64,000 nucleotides of DNA from Microbacterium sp. ProA8 (GCF_039905635.1 NZ_CP157000.1:1922001-1986000); one strand, 5' to 3'. Counted from the stretch's first letter, positions 27,590-36,485 are shown. The notes: generated by a model not told the origin, from the sequence alone. Program-made: numbers and translations.

Positions 27590-28885
27590 TCATGCGAGTG
27601 CGATGCGGGGCACGCCCGCCACGGGCCCGCGGGCAGTCCGCAGGGCCACTCCCAGCAGCGCGACGGCGATCGCGGCGGTGACGACGGAGGTGCCCGCGAC
27701 CAGCAGCATCGCTACCGCCGCCGTTCCTGCGACGGCGGCCATGCCCACCCGCCATGCGCCACGCGCGGGCGCCGGTGCCGGCAGCGCCTCGATCGGGGCG
27801 AGCCGCCGCGCGACGAGAGCCGTGAACACGAGCGCCGCGGCGAGCCACAGCGGACGGGTGAGCCACCAGGACGGACTGTCCAGCGCGGGCAGCGGCAGTC
27901 CGCTGATCATCGCGCCCGCCGCGCTCAGTCCGGCGAGACACAGCAGCACCGGCATGTGCCAGAGGTACACCGTCATCGCACGGGGCGTCACGAACGCGGT
28001 CAGCGCGGACGGCAGGCGCCCCGCGGCGAGTCGATCCAGCGGGCGACGGAACAGCGACAGCAGGGCCGTGTGCGCGATGCCGACCAGCAGCAGCGCCGTC
28101 GTGGGCGGGTTGATGTTGGCGACCAGATCGGGGGAGTGGATGCCGCTGGAGAAGGAGAGCGCGAGAGCCGCCACCGCTCCGGCGAGCCAGAGCACGCGCG
28201 CGCGTCGCGAAAGTGCGTCGATCCGGCCATCGGCGAGGAAGAACCCGAGCTGCTGCATCGCCAGCCACACGAACGCGAGGTTGAGGAAGCCGAGCGCTTC
28301 GAGTCCCGTCGTGAGGCGCGCGATGTCGACGAGGGCCGCCGCGGCGGCGAGCGCCGCGATGCTGCGCAGCGGCGCCTTGTCGTGGAGTCGCAGCAGCGCG
28401 GGGAGCAGCGCCTGGCAGATCAGGAAGACGCCGAGGAACCACAGCGGCTGCGCGAACCGGAAGCCTGCCAGCGTCACGAGGTCGGAGGGCGCCCCCGACG
28501 CGGCGAGGAGCGCCAGCATTCCTCCGGCCGCACCGATCGTCACGAGCGCCGGAAGGAGCAGTCGGTGGATGCGGCCGGCGACGAAGCCCACGCCGTCGAC
28601 GCCCCGTGCGCGGGCCCTGCGGAACGCGGTGGCCCCCGAGAAGCCGCCGATCACGAAGAACAGCGGCATGACCTGCAGCGCCCAGCTGAGGGGCACGACC
28701 CATGCGGTGCCGTCGCTGGCGTTGACGAACGACGGGCCGGCATCGGTCACGGTGACGCCGACCATCATCGCGTGCAGCACCACCACGGCGCTGATGCAGA
28801 GGGCACGGACCAGGTCGACCGCGCGGTCTCTGCCCGCGGGGATGGTCGCGGCGACCGCGGGGGCGGTGGGTCGGACGATGGTCAT
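27590..28885 (-). CDS. Acyltransferase 3 family membrane protein
   Basis: 431-residue multi-spanning protein (about ten helices) of the acyltransferase-3/OafA-type family, which O-acylates sugars, peptidoglycan or lipids. The N-terminal RDRAVDLVRALCISAVVVLHA contains the family's R-x10-H arrangement. A GAGGAGG ribosome site supports the ATG at 28885. Substrate unknown. It lies downstream of the two-component genes on the same strand (about 96 bases away), so it could belong to their regulon, but nothing in the sequence proves this. Confidence 0.87.
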   Translation of the reverse strand: MTIVRPTAPAVAATIPAGRDRAVDLVRALCISAVVVLHAMMVGVTVTDAGPSFVNASDGTAWVVPLSWALQVMPLFFVIGGFSGATAFRRARARGVDGVGFVAGRIHRLLLPALVTIGAAGGMLALLAASGAPSDLVTLAGFRFAQPLWFLGVFLICQALLPALLRLHDKAPLRSIAALAAAAALVDIARLTTGLEALGFLNLAFVWLAMQQLGFFLADGRIDALSRRARVLWLAGAVAALALSFSSGIHSPDLVANINPPTTALLLVGIAHTALLSLFRRPLDRLAAGRLPSALTAFVTPRAMTVYLWHMPVLLCLAGLSAAGAMISGLPLPALDSPSWWLTRPLWLAAALVFTALVARRLAPIEALPAPAPARGAWRVGMAAVAGTAAVAMLLVAGTSVVTAAIAVALLGVALRTARGPVAGVPRIALA

Positions 28886-28981
28886 GAGGCCTCCTCGGGG
28901 GTGCGTCCCGGAAGGCTATGGAGACGGTGACGCCGACGGCATCGCCCCGTGGTGCCGTCGTCGTCTCACCCCGTGGGGTGA

Positions 28982-29653
28982 TCAGGAGGCGGGTTCGACC
29001 AGCCCCGCGTCGTAGGCGAAGATGACGGCCTGCACGCGGTCACGGGCGCCGAGCTTGGCGAGGACCTTGCCGACGTGGGTCTTCACGGTCTGCTCCGAGA
29101 TGAACAGGTCCCGGGCGATCTCGGCGTTCGCCCGGCCGCGGCCGATGAGGGTGAGCACCTCGCGCTCACGATCGGTGAGCTCGTGGAGGGTCGCCGTCGC
29201 GCGTCCTGCACGGGGCCGGCGCGCGGCGAAGTGCTCGATCATCCGGCGGGTGACGCTCGGCGCCAGCAGTGCATCGCCCGCGGCGACGACGCGCACCGCA
29301 TGCACGAGGTCCTCCGGCAGCGCGTCCTTGAGGAGGAAGCCGCTCGCTCCGGCTTCGAGCGCGTCGTAGACGTAGTCGTCGATGTCGAAGGTCGTGAGCA
29401 TGAGGATGCGCGGCACGCGGGCGGCGGGATACGTCGGGCCCAGGATGCGGCGGGTCGCGGCGATGCCGTCGAGCTCCGGCATCCGCACGTCCATCAGCAC
29501 GACATCGGGGTTCAGCCGCGCGGACAGCGAGACGGCCTCCGCGCCGTCGGCTGCCTGGCCGACCACGCGGATGTCCTCCTGTGCGTCGAGCAGGGCGGCG
29601 AAGCCGGCTCGCACCATGGCCTGGTCGTCGGCGATGAGCACGCTGATCGTCAC
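28982..29653 (-). CDS. NarL/LuxR-type response regulator
   Basis: 223 residues: an N-terminal receiver domain with acidic pair D9-D10 and phosphoacceptor D55 (VVLMDVRMPELDG), and a C-terminal LuxR helix-turn-helix (residues about 155-215; LTDREREVLTLIGRG, then NAEIARDLFISEQTVKTH). The ATG overlaps the histidine kinase stop (ATGA), so it is the cognate partner. A small dyad (CACCCC-GT-GGGGTG, 28967-28980) directly follows the stop. Target genes unknown. Confidence 0.95.
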   Translation of the reverse strand: MTISVLIADDQAMVRAGFAALLDAQEDIRVVGQAADGAEAVSLSARLNPDVVLMDVRMPELDGIAATRRILGPTYPAARVPRILMLTTFDIDDYVYDALEAGASGFLLKDALPEDLVHAVRVVAAGDALLAPSVTRRMIEHFAARRPRAGRATATLHELTDREREVLTLIGRGRANAEIARDLFISEQTVKTHVGKVLAKLGARDRVQAVIFAYDAGLVEPAS

Positions 29654-30945
29654 TGCGGGCCTCCTGTGGCGGGGTCGGTGGATCTGACGGCCGTGGGGTC
29701 GCCCGCGATGGATCCGATCGGCGGTGCGGTGAGGGGGAGGACCGCGCGGACGGTCCAGCCGCCGTCGTCGTCGGGCGCGGCACGGACGGTGCCGCCGACG
29801 AGTGCGGCGCGTTCGCGCATCCCCAGCAACCCGTGCCCGCGCTGTGACGGAGCACCCGAGGTCATCTCGGCGGCAGCGGGAGGCCCGTTGCGGACGACGA
29901 CGCGGACGGCCGCGGCATCCGCCTGCATCGAGAGCGCGATCCGCGCGTGCGGAGCGTGTCGCACCGCGTTGCTCAAGGCCTCCTGCACGATGCGGAAGGC
30001 GGCGATGTCGACCGCGCTCGGCACGCCTTCCGGCGAAGGAGCGAGGTCGGCGTCGATCTCCGCACCCGCGCGGCGCAGGGCCTGCACGAGCTCAGGGATG
30101 TCGCGCAGCCCCTGCTGCGGGGCGAGGTCGGCCTGCTGATCCTCGGTGCGCAGCACGCCGAGCAGTCGTCGCATCTCGGTCAGGCCTTCACGCGCCGTCT
30201 GCGCGATCTCGTCGAACTCGTGCCGCGCCTCGTCGGAGAGCGCCGGCACGCGGTAGCGCGCCGTCGACGCCTGAACCTGGATGAGCGACATCCCGTGCGC
30301 CACGACGTCGTGCAGTTCCCGCGCGATGCGGGTGCGCTCCTCGACCAGCACCCGCCGGGACTGCTCGATCGCGGTGAGCTCCCGCTCGCGGGTGAGCTCG
30401 GCCCCGACCCGCAGCCGGCTCGCCACCAGCACCGCGACCAGCAGCGCGGCACCGGATACGGACGTCACGATCACGAGGTTCACGATCCCCGCGACCACGG
30501 GGACGGTGCCCGACGATGCGATGACCACGATCAGGGTGCCCGCGATGGCCGGCAGCCACGCGGCGAGCGCGAGGCGCCAGCCGTGCACGATCGCGAGCAC
30601 GCCGACGAAGACGATGAGCACCAGCATCGCCGGGACCGACCAGGGCCAGGGCCAGACGGCGGCACCCGCTTCGGCGACAGGAAGCGGCAGCGCGACCGCA
30701 GACACGGTGAACAGGGCGATCGACCACCGCGGGAAGCGCACCGCCAAGAGGGGGGCCGCGCAGAGCATCGCCCCGAACAGGAACGCGAGCGGTGCCGGCT
30801 GCAGGTAGAGCGTGATGTGGACGGGAACGAGCACTGAGAAGAGCGCGACCAGCGCCAGTGCGAGCGCACCGAAGGCGAATGTCCGCGGGTTCAGCCGTCG
30901 GCCGCTGCCGGGAGCGGGCGGTGCGGGCGGGGGAGTGTCGTGCAC
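29650..30945 (-). CDS. Sensor histidine kinase (HPK7/NarX-DesK-like)
   Basis: 431 residues from a GTG start. About six hydrophobic segments between residues 20 and 180 form a membrane sensor with no large extracytoplasmic domain. They are followed by the HisKA_3 dimerisation box RIARELHDVVAHGMSLIQ with phosphoacceptor H212, and a HATPase domain (EALSNAVRHA; GHGLLGMRERAALVGG). This architecture usually senses membrane state or envelope stress; the signal here is unknown. Coupled to the response regulator by a 4-base overlap. Confidence 0.94.
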   Translation of the reverse strand: MHDTPPPAPPAPGSGRRLNPRTFAFGALALALVALFSVLVPVHITLYLQPAPLAFLFGAMLCAAPLLAVRFPRWSIALFTVSAVALPLPVAEAGAAVWPWPWSVPAMLVLIVFVGVLAIVHGWRLALAAWLPAIAGTLIVVIASSGTVPVVAGIVNLVIVTSVSGAALLVAVLVASRLRVGAELTRERELTAIEQSRRVLVEERTRIARELHDVVAHGMSLIQVQASTARYRVPALSDEARHEFDEIAQTAREGLTEMRRLLGVLRTEDQQADLAPQQGLRDIPELVQALRRAGAEIDADLAPSPEGVPSAVDIAAFRIVQEALSNAVRHAPHARIALSMQADAAAVRVVVRNGPPAAAEMTSGAPSQRGHGLLGMRERAALVGGTVRAAPDDDGGWTVRAVLPLTAPPIGSIAGDPTAVRSTDPATGGPQ

Positions 30946-30971
30946 GGTGTCATCCTGTCAGCCGGCAGCCA

Positions 30972-31580
30972 TCAGACGGATGCCGCGACACGGCGCGTGC
31001 GCCGGGCGACGACGCGATCGACCACCAGACCGATGGCGAGGGCGAGGACGATGCCGAACACGGCGCTCAGGAGCGGCTGGTCCTTCAGCCACGCCCCGGC
31101 CAGCAGGCCGATCGCGATGCTGTACGCCGACCAGCAGAGGCCGGCCGCCACCGTCAGCAGGGCGAACCGCCGCCACGGATAGCGCAGCGCACCTGCCGAG
31201 AGATTGACCGCCACCCGCCCGACCGGGATGAAGCGCGCGCCGAGGATGAGGCCGGCGCCGCGCCTCTCCAGCGCCGTGCCCGCCCACGCGAACGCCCCCG
31301 CCACGCGGGGGCGCCGCATCCACGCGAACCTGGTGGGGCCGGTGCGTCTTCCGATGGCGAACGCGATGTTGTCGCCGACCACGGCTCCGGCGGCGGCGAC
31401 GACACCCAGCAGCGCCAGATCCGGTCCGCCGGTGGATGCCGCCACTGCCGCCGCCGCCACCAGCACGGTCTCGCTCGGCACCGGCGGGAAGAAGCCGTCG
31501 ACGACCGCCACGACGAACATGGCGAGGTAGAGCCACGGCGACGAGACGGCCTGCAAGACGATGTCGGTGATGAGATCCAC
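30972..31580 (-). CDS. DedA-family membrane protein
   Basis: 202-residue DedA/VTT-domain protein, four to six membrane helices. FFPPVPSETVLV and GARFIPVGRVAVNLSAG are the family motifs, with the conserved Glu and Arg thought to act in proton-coupled transport of undecaprenyl phosphate or other lipids. The start is GTG 31580, with TAGCTT 6 nt upstream and no ribosome site, so probably leaderless. It precedes the two-component genes by 26 bases and may be co-transcribed with them. Confidence 0.9.
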   Translation of the reverse strand: MDLITDIVLQAVSSPWLYLAMFVVAVVDGFFPPVPSETVLVAAAAVAASTGGPDLALLGVVAAAGAVVGDNIAFAIGRRTGPTRFAWMRRPRVAGAFAWAGTALERRGAGLILGARFIPVGRVAVNLSAGALRYPWRRFALLTVAAGLCWSAYSIAIGLLAGAWLKDQPLLSAVFGIVLALAIGLVVDRVVARRTRRVAASV

Positions 31581-31586
31581 TCCCGC

Positions 31587-31592
31587 AAGCTA
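31587..31592 (-). promoter_or_regulatory. -10 element of the DedA gene (leaderless)
   Basis: TAGCTT on the minus strand ends 6 nt before GTG 31580. Confidence 0.5.
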
Positions 31593-31699
31593 TGCGGCGG
31601 GTGCAGGGCGAGGCATCCCTCTGCGGTATAGACCGTGTCACCCCGTGGAGGTATCCCTGAGGAGAACTCGGGCTGCCCCGGGCGGATGACGCCGCCCCG

Positions 31700-31705
31700 T
31701 ATACT
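31700..31705 (+). promoter_or_regulatory. Probable -10 element of the ABC-F gene
   Basis: TATACT, the most AT-rich hexamer of the 180-base intergenic region, 55 nt before the GTG start. It would give a leader of about 48 nt. Confidence 0.5.
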
Positions 31706-31760
31706 GGATGGCTGGCCACTCGGCCATTCCCCCACTCCACCGACGGAACGGACATCCGCT

Positions 31761-33359
31761 GTGCTCGCCGTGCACGACCTCGAGATCCGCGTGGGCGCTC
31801 GCGTGCTCATGACGGACGTCTCCTTCCGCGTGTCGGACGGCGACAAGATCGGACTGGTCGGCCGCAACGGCGCCGGCAAGACCACACTGACCAAGGTGCT
31901 CGCCGGAGACCTCATCCCGGCCGACGGCAAGGTCGATCGCTCGGGAGAGCTGGGCTATCTGCCCCAGGACCCGCGTTCGGGCGACCCCGAGATGCTGGCT
32001 CGCACCCGCATCCTCGACGCGCGCGGACTGGGCACGCTCGCGATCGGCATGCACGACGCCTCGCTCGCGATGGCGAGCGAGGACGAGGCGGTGGCCGCGC
32101 GCGCGATGCGCAAGTACGCCAACCTGACCGAGCGGTTCGAAGCGCTCGGCGGCTACACGGCCGAGGCCGAAGCGGCCTCGATCGCGCACAACCTGTCGCT
32201 GCCCGACCGGATCCTCGACCAGCCGCTGAAGACCCTGTCGGGCGGTCAGCGCCGTCGCATCGAGCTGGCCCGCATCCTGTTCTCGGACGCCCAGACGATG
32301 ATCCTCGACGAGCCGACCAACCACCTCGACGCCGACAGCGTGGTATGGCTGCGCGAGTTCCTCAAGGGCTACAAGGGCGGCCTGATCGTCATCAGCCACG
32401 ACGTGGAGCTCGTCGGCGAGACGGTGAACCGCGTGTTCTACCTCGACGCGAACCGACAGGTCATCGACGTCTACAACATGAACTGGAAGAACTACCTGCG
32501 TCAGCGGGTGGCGGACGAGGAGCGCCGCAAGAAGGAGCGCGCCAACGTCGAGAAGAAGGCGACCGTCCTGCAGCAGCAGGCGGCGCGGTTCGGCGCCAAG
32601 GCGTCGAAGGCCGCCGCCGCGCATCAGATGGTCGCACGCGCCGAGAAGATGCTGGCCGGCCTCGACGAGGTGCGCCAGGAGGAGCGCGTGGCCAAGCTGC
32701 GCTTCCCGAAGCCGGCGCCCTGCGGCAAGACGCCCCTCATGGCGTCGGGGCTGTCGAAGTCGTACGGCTCGCTCGAGATCTTCACCGACGTCGACCTGGC
32801 GATCGACCGGGGGTCGAAGGTCGTCATCCTCGGTCTCAACGGTGCCGGAAAAACGACGCTGCTGCGCATCCTGGCCGGCGTCGACCAGCCGGACACCGGT
32901 CAGCTGGAGCCCGGCCACGGGCTCAAGATCGGCTACTACGCGCAGGAGCACGAGAACCTCGACGTCTCGCGGTCGGTGCTTGAGAACATGATGTCGGCCG
33001 CTCCCGACATCACCGCGACCGAGGCGCGCAAGGTGCTCGGCTCGTTCCTGTTCACCGGCGACGACGTGCTCAAGCCCGCCGGTGTGCTGTCGGGTGGCGA
33101 GAAGACCCGCCTGTCGCTGGCCACGCTGGTCGTGTCGTCGGCGAACATGCTGCTGCTCGACGAGCCCACCAACAACCTCGACCCCGCGTCGCGCGAGGAG
33201 ATCCTCGGCGCGCTCGCGCACTACGAGGGCGCCGTCGTGCTCGTGTCGCACGACGAGGGCGCGGTCGAGGCGCTCAACCCCGAGCGCGTGCTGATCCTCC
33301 CCGACGGCGTCGAAGACATCTGGGGCCGCGACTATGCGGACCTCATCGCGCTCGCCTAG
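31761..33359 (+). CDS. ABC-F family ATPase (Rv1473-like)
   Basis: 532 residues: two ABC ATPase domains in one chain and no membrane helices, the ABC-F plan of ribosome-acting translation factors. First Walker A is GRNGAGKT at 34-41, signature LSGGQRRRIEL; second Walker A is GLNGAGKTT, signature LSGGEKTRLSL; both Walker B sites end DEPTN. A charged linker (about residues 240-300, EERRKKERANVEKKATVLQQ) is the P-site tRNA interaction motif region. It resembles mycobacterial Rv1473 more than EttA. The GTG start is chosen at the beginning of family similarity. Whether it protects ribosomes from antibiotics cannot be told from sequence. Confidence 0.92.
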   Translation: MLAVHDLEIRVGARVLMTDVSFRVSDGDKIGLVGRNGAGKTTLTKVLAGDLIPADGKVDRSGELGYLPQDPRSGDPEMLARTRILDARGLGTLAIGMHDASLAMASEDEAVAARAMRKYANLTERFEALGGYTAEAEAASIAHNLSLPDRILDQPLKTLSGGQRRRIELARILFSDAQTMILDEPTNHLDADSVVWLREFLKGYKGGLIVISHDVELVGETVNRVFYLDANRQVIDVYNMNWKNYLRQRVADEERRKKERANVEKKATVLQQQAARFGAKASKAAAAHQMVARAEKMLAGLDEVRQEERVAKLRFPKPAPCGKTPLMASGLSKSYGSLEIFTDVDLAIDRGSKVVILGLNGAGKTTLLRILAGVDQPDTGQLEPGHGLKIGYYAQEHENLDVSRSVLENMMSAAPDITATEARKVLGSFLFTGDDVLKPAGVLSGGEKTRLSLATLVVSSANMLLLDEPTNNLDPASREEILGALAHYEGAVVLVSHDEGAVEALNPERVLILPDGVEDIWGRDYADLIALA

Positions 33360-33484
33360 GGCCGGCGAGCGCGGGTAGGCGCGCACAGAGTCGGAGATTC
33401 CGGCAAACGCGTCGCGGACGGATGCCTCGCCCCGGCGTTTCGCCGATGATCTCCGCTGCGGCGTTCTCGGCGGCCTGCCCGCGG

Positions 33485-34387
33485 TCAGCGGCCGGCGGCG
33501 TCGAGGAGTGCGTCCTCGTCCTCGGCGTCGCGGTCGCGGCTTCTCCGCGGGGCCTGAGCGACCCCTGGAGCGGCATCCGTTCCCTCCGCTGCGAGTTCGG
33601 CGGCCTGGGCGTCCTCGGCGTCTTCGCGGCGGTGCCGCCGCTCGGTGCGGATGACGTAGCCGATGAAGATGAAGCCCATCACGGCGAAGAGGATCCACTG
33701 GATCGCGTACGAGAGGTGCGGGCCGGGGTCGTCGGAGGGCGGCTCGAGAGCGCGCGGCGCGGCCGCCGGCGCCGGGTCCTCCGAGACCATCACGCCGTAG
33801 GCGCTCTGCTCGAGGGCGTCGCCGGCGTCGGCGGGGAGGGCGTCGGCGACGAGCCCCAGATTGATCGTCGGCACCTGCCCCTCGGGCGCGGAGCGTCCCG
33901 ACGACGGCAGCGCCTCACCGGGGCGCAGCCGCACGATGACGGTCGCCTCGCCGGACGGGGGAGCGGGCACCGCATCGGGCTCGGGCTGATCCTTGCCGGG
34001 CGCCACCCAGCCGCGGTCGACCAGCAGCACCCGGCCGTCGTCGAGGCGGAACGGCACGAGCACCTCGAACGCCGAAGTGCCGCCGTGCGGACGGTTGCGG
34101 GCGAGAAGCTCGTCATCGGCCAGATAGGTTCCGGTGAGGACCACCGGACGCCACTCGTCCTGCGGATCGAGTTCGCCGCCCGTGGGGATGAGGTCGGCGA
34201 GGGGCACCGGCGGGGCGTCGTAGTTCTCCGCGACCAGCGCGAGCTGCCCGGAGCGCTCCTGATTGCGCGTGAACTGCCAGTTCGACAGGAATGCGCACGC
34301 GATGGCGAAGACCACCGCCAGCGCGATGTAGATCGCCCAGCGCCCCGCGCGGGGAAGACGCTGCATGCTGACCGAGCGGCCGCTCAT
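33485..34387 (-). CDS. SURF1-family cytochrome oxidase biogenesis protein
   Basis: 300 residues with two membrane helices (about residues 15-32 and 228-246) flanking a large extracytoplasmic domain, the SURF1 plan; LSNWQFTRNQER and LLVDRGWVAPGKDQ are recognisable. SURF1 assists heme A insertion into cytochrome oxidase, so it complements CtaA and CtaB elsewhere in the window. The acidic, Ala/Asp-rich C-terminal 45 residues are probably a cytoplasmic tail. The two upstream genes overlap in series (ATGA-type), forming one operon. Confidence 0.92.
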   Translation of the reverse strand: MSGRSVSMQRLPRAGRWAIYIALAVVFAIACAFLSNWQFTRNQERSGQLALVAENYDAPPVPLADLIPTGGELDPQDEWRPVVLTGTYLADDELLARNRPHGGTSAFEVLVPFRLDDGRVLLVDRGWVAPGKDQPEPDAVPAPPSGEATVIVRLRPGEALPSSGRSAPEGQVPTINLGLVADALPADAGDALEQSAYGVMVSEDPAPAAAPRALEPPSDDPGPHLSYAIQWILFAVMGFIFIGYVIRTERRHRREDAEDAQAAELAAEGTDAAPGVAQAPRRSRDRDAEDEDALLDAAGR

Positions 34388-34620
34388 CGCGTCGTCTCCG
34401 TCTCGGCGGGGGACAGCGGTGCTACCCAGACGGGGAAGTCGCGGGCGGCGAGGAACTCGCGCAGGTACCCGACGTGCTCATCGCATGCGACCCACGTCTT
34501 GCGCCGATCGGCGGCGTGGATCCGTGGGTTTCGCCAGTCGATGCGCCAGCCCGCCACGGCACGGCAGCCGGCCCGCGAGCAGGTCGCGTCGACGCCCTGC
34601 CCGTGGGCGAGGTCGCTCAT
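34384..34620 (-). CDS. Small Cys/His protein, possible zinc site
   Basis: 78 residues; I do not recognise a characterised family. C14-x4-C19 and C46-x2-H49 could form one four-ligand zinc site, and tryptophans (25, 29, 43) sit between the pairs. It overlaps the SURF1 start (stop-start overlap 34384-34387) and the DUF3099 gene end (34617-34620), so it is translated within the same operon. The overlaps and conserved-looking core argue it is real. Confidence 0.8.
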   Translation of the reverse strand: MSDLAHGQGVDATCSRAGCRAVAGWRIDWRNPRIHAADRRKTWVACDEHVGYLREFLAARDFPVWVAPLSPAETETTR

Positions 34621-34988
34621 GCGGCCCCGTCCCGCGCGCCGTCGGCGCCTGGCCGCGTCTCGTCGATGCGGATCACGCGCACCTCAGGTGCGGCGGGTGC
34701 CGAGGGCTCCGAGGGCGCTGCGGGAAGAGCGGCCTCGGGATCCTCGCGCCGGTTGCGCCGCCCCTCGTGGCCGACGTTCGCCGAGACCACGGCGACGTAG
34801 GGGAGGAAGATCGCGGCGGCGCCGAACACCCAGGTGTACCAGCCGTAGGGAGTGATCACGACCATCAGGACGAAGCACGCGATGCGGATGCCCATCGTGA
34901 CGAGATATCGCACCGAGCGCGCGTCGACGTCGTCGCGCGGTGCGCGCGGCAGGGACGTGGCCGATGGGGCGTGGCTCGAACTCTTCAC
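34617..34988 (-). CDS. DUF3099-family membrane protein
   Basis: 123 residues from GTG 34988: a short N-terminus, two adjacent membrane helices (about 27-45 and 50-68; RIACFVLMVVITPYGWYTW) and a long disordered Pro/Ala-rich cytoplasmic tail. DUF3099 proteins are restricted to actinobacteria and of unknown function. First gene of the operon with the small Cys protein and SURF1. TACCCT lies 9 nt before the start, a weak -10 candidate. Confidence 0.88.
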   Translation of the reverse strand: MKSSSHAPSATSLPRAPRDDVDARSVRYLVTMGIRIACFVLMVVITPYGWYTWVFGAAAIFLPYVAVVSANVGHEGRRNRREDPEAALPAAPSEPSAPAAPEVRVIRIDETRPGADGARDGAA

Positions 34989-35022
34989 GGTACTTCCAGG
35001 GTACGCCGCTCCCGCCGCGTGG

Positions 35023-35048
35023 GCGCCCCGGAAACGTGTCCGGGGCGC
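35023..35048 (-). terminator. Terminator of the DUF4190 gene
   Basis: 10-bp perfect stem (35023-35032 with 35039-35048) and a 6-nt loop, 7 bases after the stop codon on the minus strand. Confidence 0.8.
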
Positions 35049-35054
35049 TGGGAT

Positions 35055-35579
35055 TCAGGACGTGCCGCCGCTTTCCTGGTAGACCGCCAGGAAGAATCCG
35101 AAGAACGCGATCGCCGCGATGATGCCGAGGATCGCGAGGCCGAGACCGACCCAGCCGACGATGGTGCCGGCGAGCGCCATCCCGCGGCCCTGCTCGCCGC
35201 TCGTCTTGAGCTGGTTGAGCGACATGTGGCCGGTGATCACGCCCACGATCGACCCGACGAACGGCACGATGATGAAGGCCGCGATCGAGGCGATGAGCGA
35301 GACGATCGCGAGCGTGTTGGTCTTCGCCTGCGCGCCGTAGCCATACCCCGCAGCGGTGCCGTAGGCGGGCGCCGCCCCGTAGGCGGGGGCTGCGCCGTAC
35401 GACGGAGCCGCGGTCGATTCGGAAGCGCCGTAGGCGGGCGGGGGATAGGCGCCCTGAGCGGGCGGCGGGTACGCGCCCGGCGCGGCGGGAGGCGCCGGCT
35501 GCGCGGCTGCCGGCGCGGGCGGAACCGGCGGGTATGCGCCGGGCTCGGGTGCGGGGTTCTGGGGGTTGGGGTCGCTCAC
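35055..35579 (-). CDS. DUF4190-domain membrane protein with Pro/Tyr-rich N-terminus
   Basis: 174 residues from GTG 35579 (AAAGG upstream). Residues 1-90 are a disordered repeat-like region of PPAYGA/AYPPP and APAYGA units. Residues 95-170 form a DUF4190 domain with two membrane helices (LAIVSLIASIAAFIIVPFVG and GLGLAILGIIAAIAFFGFF). Such proteins are common and poorly understood in actinobacteria; the Pro-rich part may bind partner proteins at the membrane. It stands alone between a terminator and the divergent fabG. Confidence 0.85.
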   Translation of the reverse strand: MSDPNPQNPAPEPGAYPPVPPAPAAAQPAPPAAPGAYPPPAQGAYPPPAYGASESTAAPSYGAAPAYGAAPAYGTAAGYGYGAQAKTNTLAIVSLIASIAAFIIVPFVGSIVGVITGHMSLNQLKTSGEQGRGMALAGTIVGWVGLGLAILGIIAAIAFFGFFLAVYQESGGTS

Positions 35580-35665
35580 GGCGGGCCTTTCGTCGATGTC
35601 TGTGCCCAGCGTCCCAGCGGGGCACGAGGGTGTCAAACGAGCCGGGGGCGCTTCCCTGCCGCCGA

Positions 35666-35671
35666 TAGGCT
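35666..35671 (+). promoter_or_regulatory. -10 element of fabG
   Basis: TAGGCT; transcription would start near 35678, giving a 29-nt leader that carries a GGGAG ribosome site. Confidence 0.5.
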
Positions 35672-35706
35672 GGTGCGGATCCGCCACAACCCCCGGGAGT
35701 GCCACC

Positions 35707-36417
35707 ATGTCCACCGATCGCGTCGTCCTCGTCACCGGCGGAAACCGCGGCATCGGCCGTGCCATCGCGGAGCGCTTCGTCGCCGAGGGCTACCGGGTCG
35801 CCGTCACCGCACGTTCCGGGGAGGGTCCCGCGGGCACGCTCACCGTCCGGGCGGACGTGACGGATGCCGCGGCCGTCGACGCGGCGTTCACCGAGGTCGA
35901 GAAGGCCCTCGGCCCGGTCGAGATCGTCGTCGCGAACGCCGGCATCACGAAGGACACCCTCCTGCTGCGCATGACCGAGGACGACTTCGACAGCGTCGTG
36001 GCGACGAACCTCGGCGGCGCTTTTCGAGTGGTCAAGCGCGCGTCGAAGGGCATGCTGCGCGCACGCTGGGGCCGCGTCGTGCTCATCTCGAGCGTCGTCG
36101 GCCTCTACGGCTCCGCCGGGCAGATCAACTACGCCGCCTCGAAGAGCGCGCTCGTGGGCTTCGCCCGCTCGCTCACGCGCGAACTCGGCGGACGCGGCAT
36201 CACCGCCAACGTCGTGGCGCCGGGCTTCATCGAGACCGACATGACGGCCGAGCTCTCGGACGAGACGCAGGCCGAGTACAAGAAGAACATTCCGGCGGGA
36301 CGCTTCGCCTCGGCGGAGGAAGTGGCCGGCGTCGTCACCTGGATGGCGTCCGACGACGCCGCCTACATCTCGGGCGCCGTGATTCCGGTCGACGGCGGCC
36401 TCGGCATGGGTCACTGA
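35707..36417 (+). CDS. fabG: 3-oxoacyl-ACP reductase (FabG/MabA-like)
   Basis: 236-residue SDR: TGGNRGIG at 10-17, NAGIT at 77-81, and catalytic S129, Y142, K146 (INYAASKSAL). It reduces 3-oxoacyl-ACP in fatty acid synthesis. The N-terminus and QINYAASKSALVGFARSLT core are closest in style to mycobacterial FabG1/MabA, but inhA does not follow; it is monocistronic here. Ends 19 bases before a palindromic dispersed repeat. Confidence 0.88.
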   Translation: MSTDRVVLVTGGNRGIGRAIAERFVAEGYRVAVTARSGEGPAGTLTVRADVTDAAAVDAAFTEVEKALGPVEIVVANAGITKDTLLLRMTEDDFDSVVATNLGGAFRVVKRASKGMLRARWGRVVLISSVVGLYGSAGQINYAASKSALVGFARSLTRELGGRGITANVVAPGFIETDMTAELSDETQAEYKKNIPAGRFASAEEVAGVVTWMASDDAAYISGAVIPVDGGLGMGH

Positions 36418-36435
36418 CCCCGACGCACCTCTGCG

Positions 36436-36484
36436 CTTCGACAGGCTCAGCGACCGGGCCAAGCGGTCCCTGAGCCGGTCGAGG
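36436..36484. repeat. Dispersed palindrome between convergent genes
   Basis: Imperfect palindrome: CTTCGACAGGCTCAGCGACC-type left arm and its near complement on the right, three mismatches in 21, loop of about 7. This is the familiar TTCGACAGGCTCAG element scattered through Microbacteriaceae genomes. It sits between fabG and a convergent hydrolase gene and likely ends both transcripts. Confidence 0.75.
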
Positions 36485-36485
36485 G

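Noticed and set aside
28966..28981. TCACCCC-GT-GGGGTGA dyad after the response regulator as a strong terminator
   Set aside because: The loop is too small for a stable hairpin of useful length; it may be a weak terminator or chance, so it is not listed as a feature.
31638..33698. 686-residue open frame opposite the ABC-F gene
   Set aside because: Antisense shadow of the ABC-F gene with no motif of its own.
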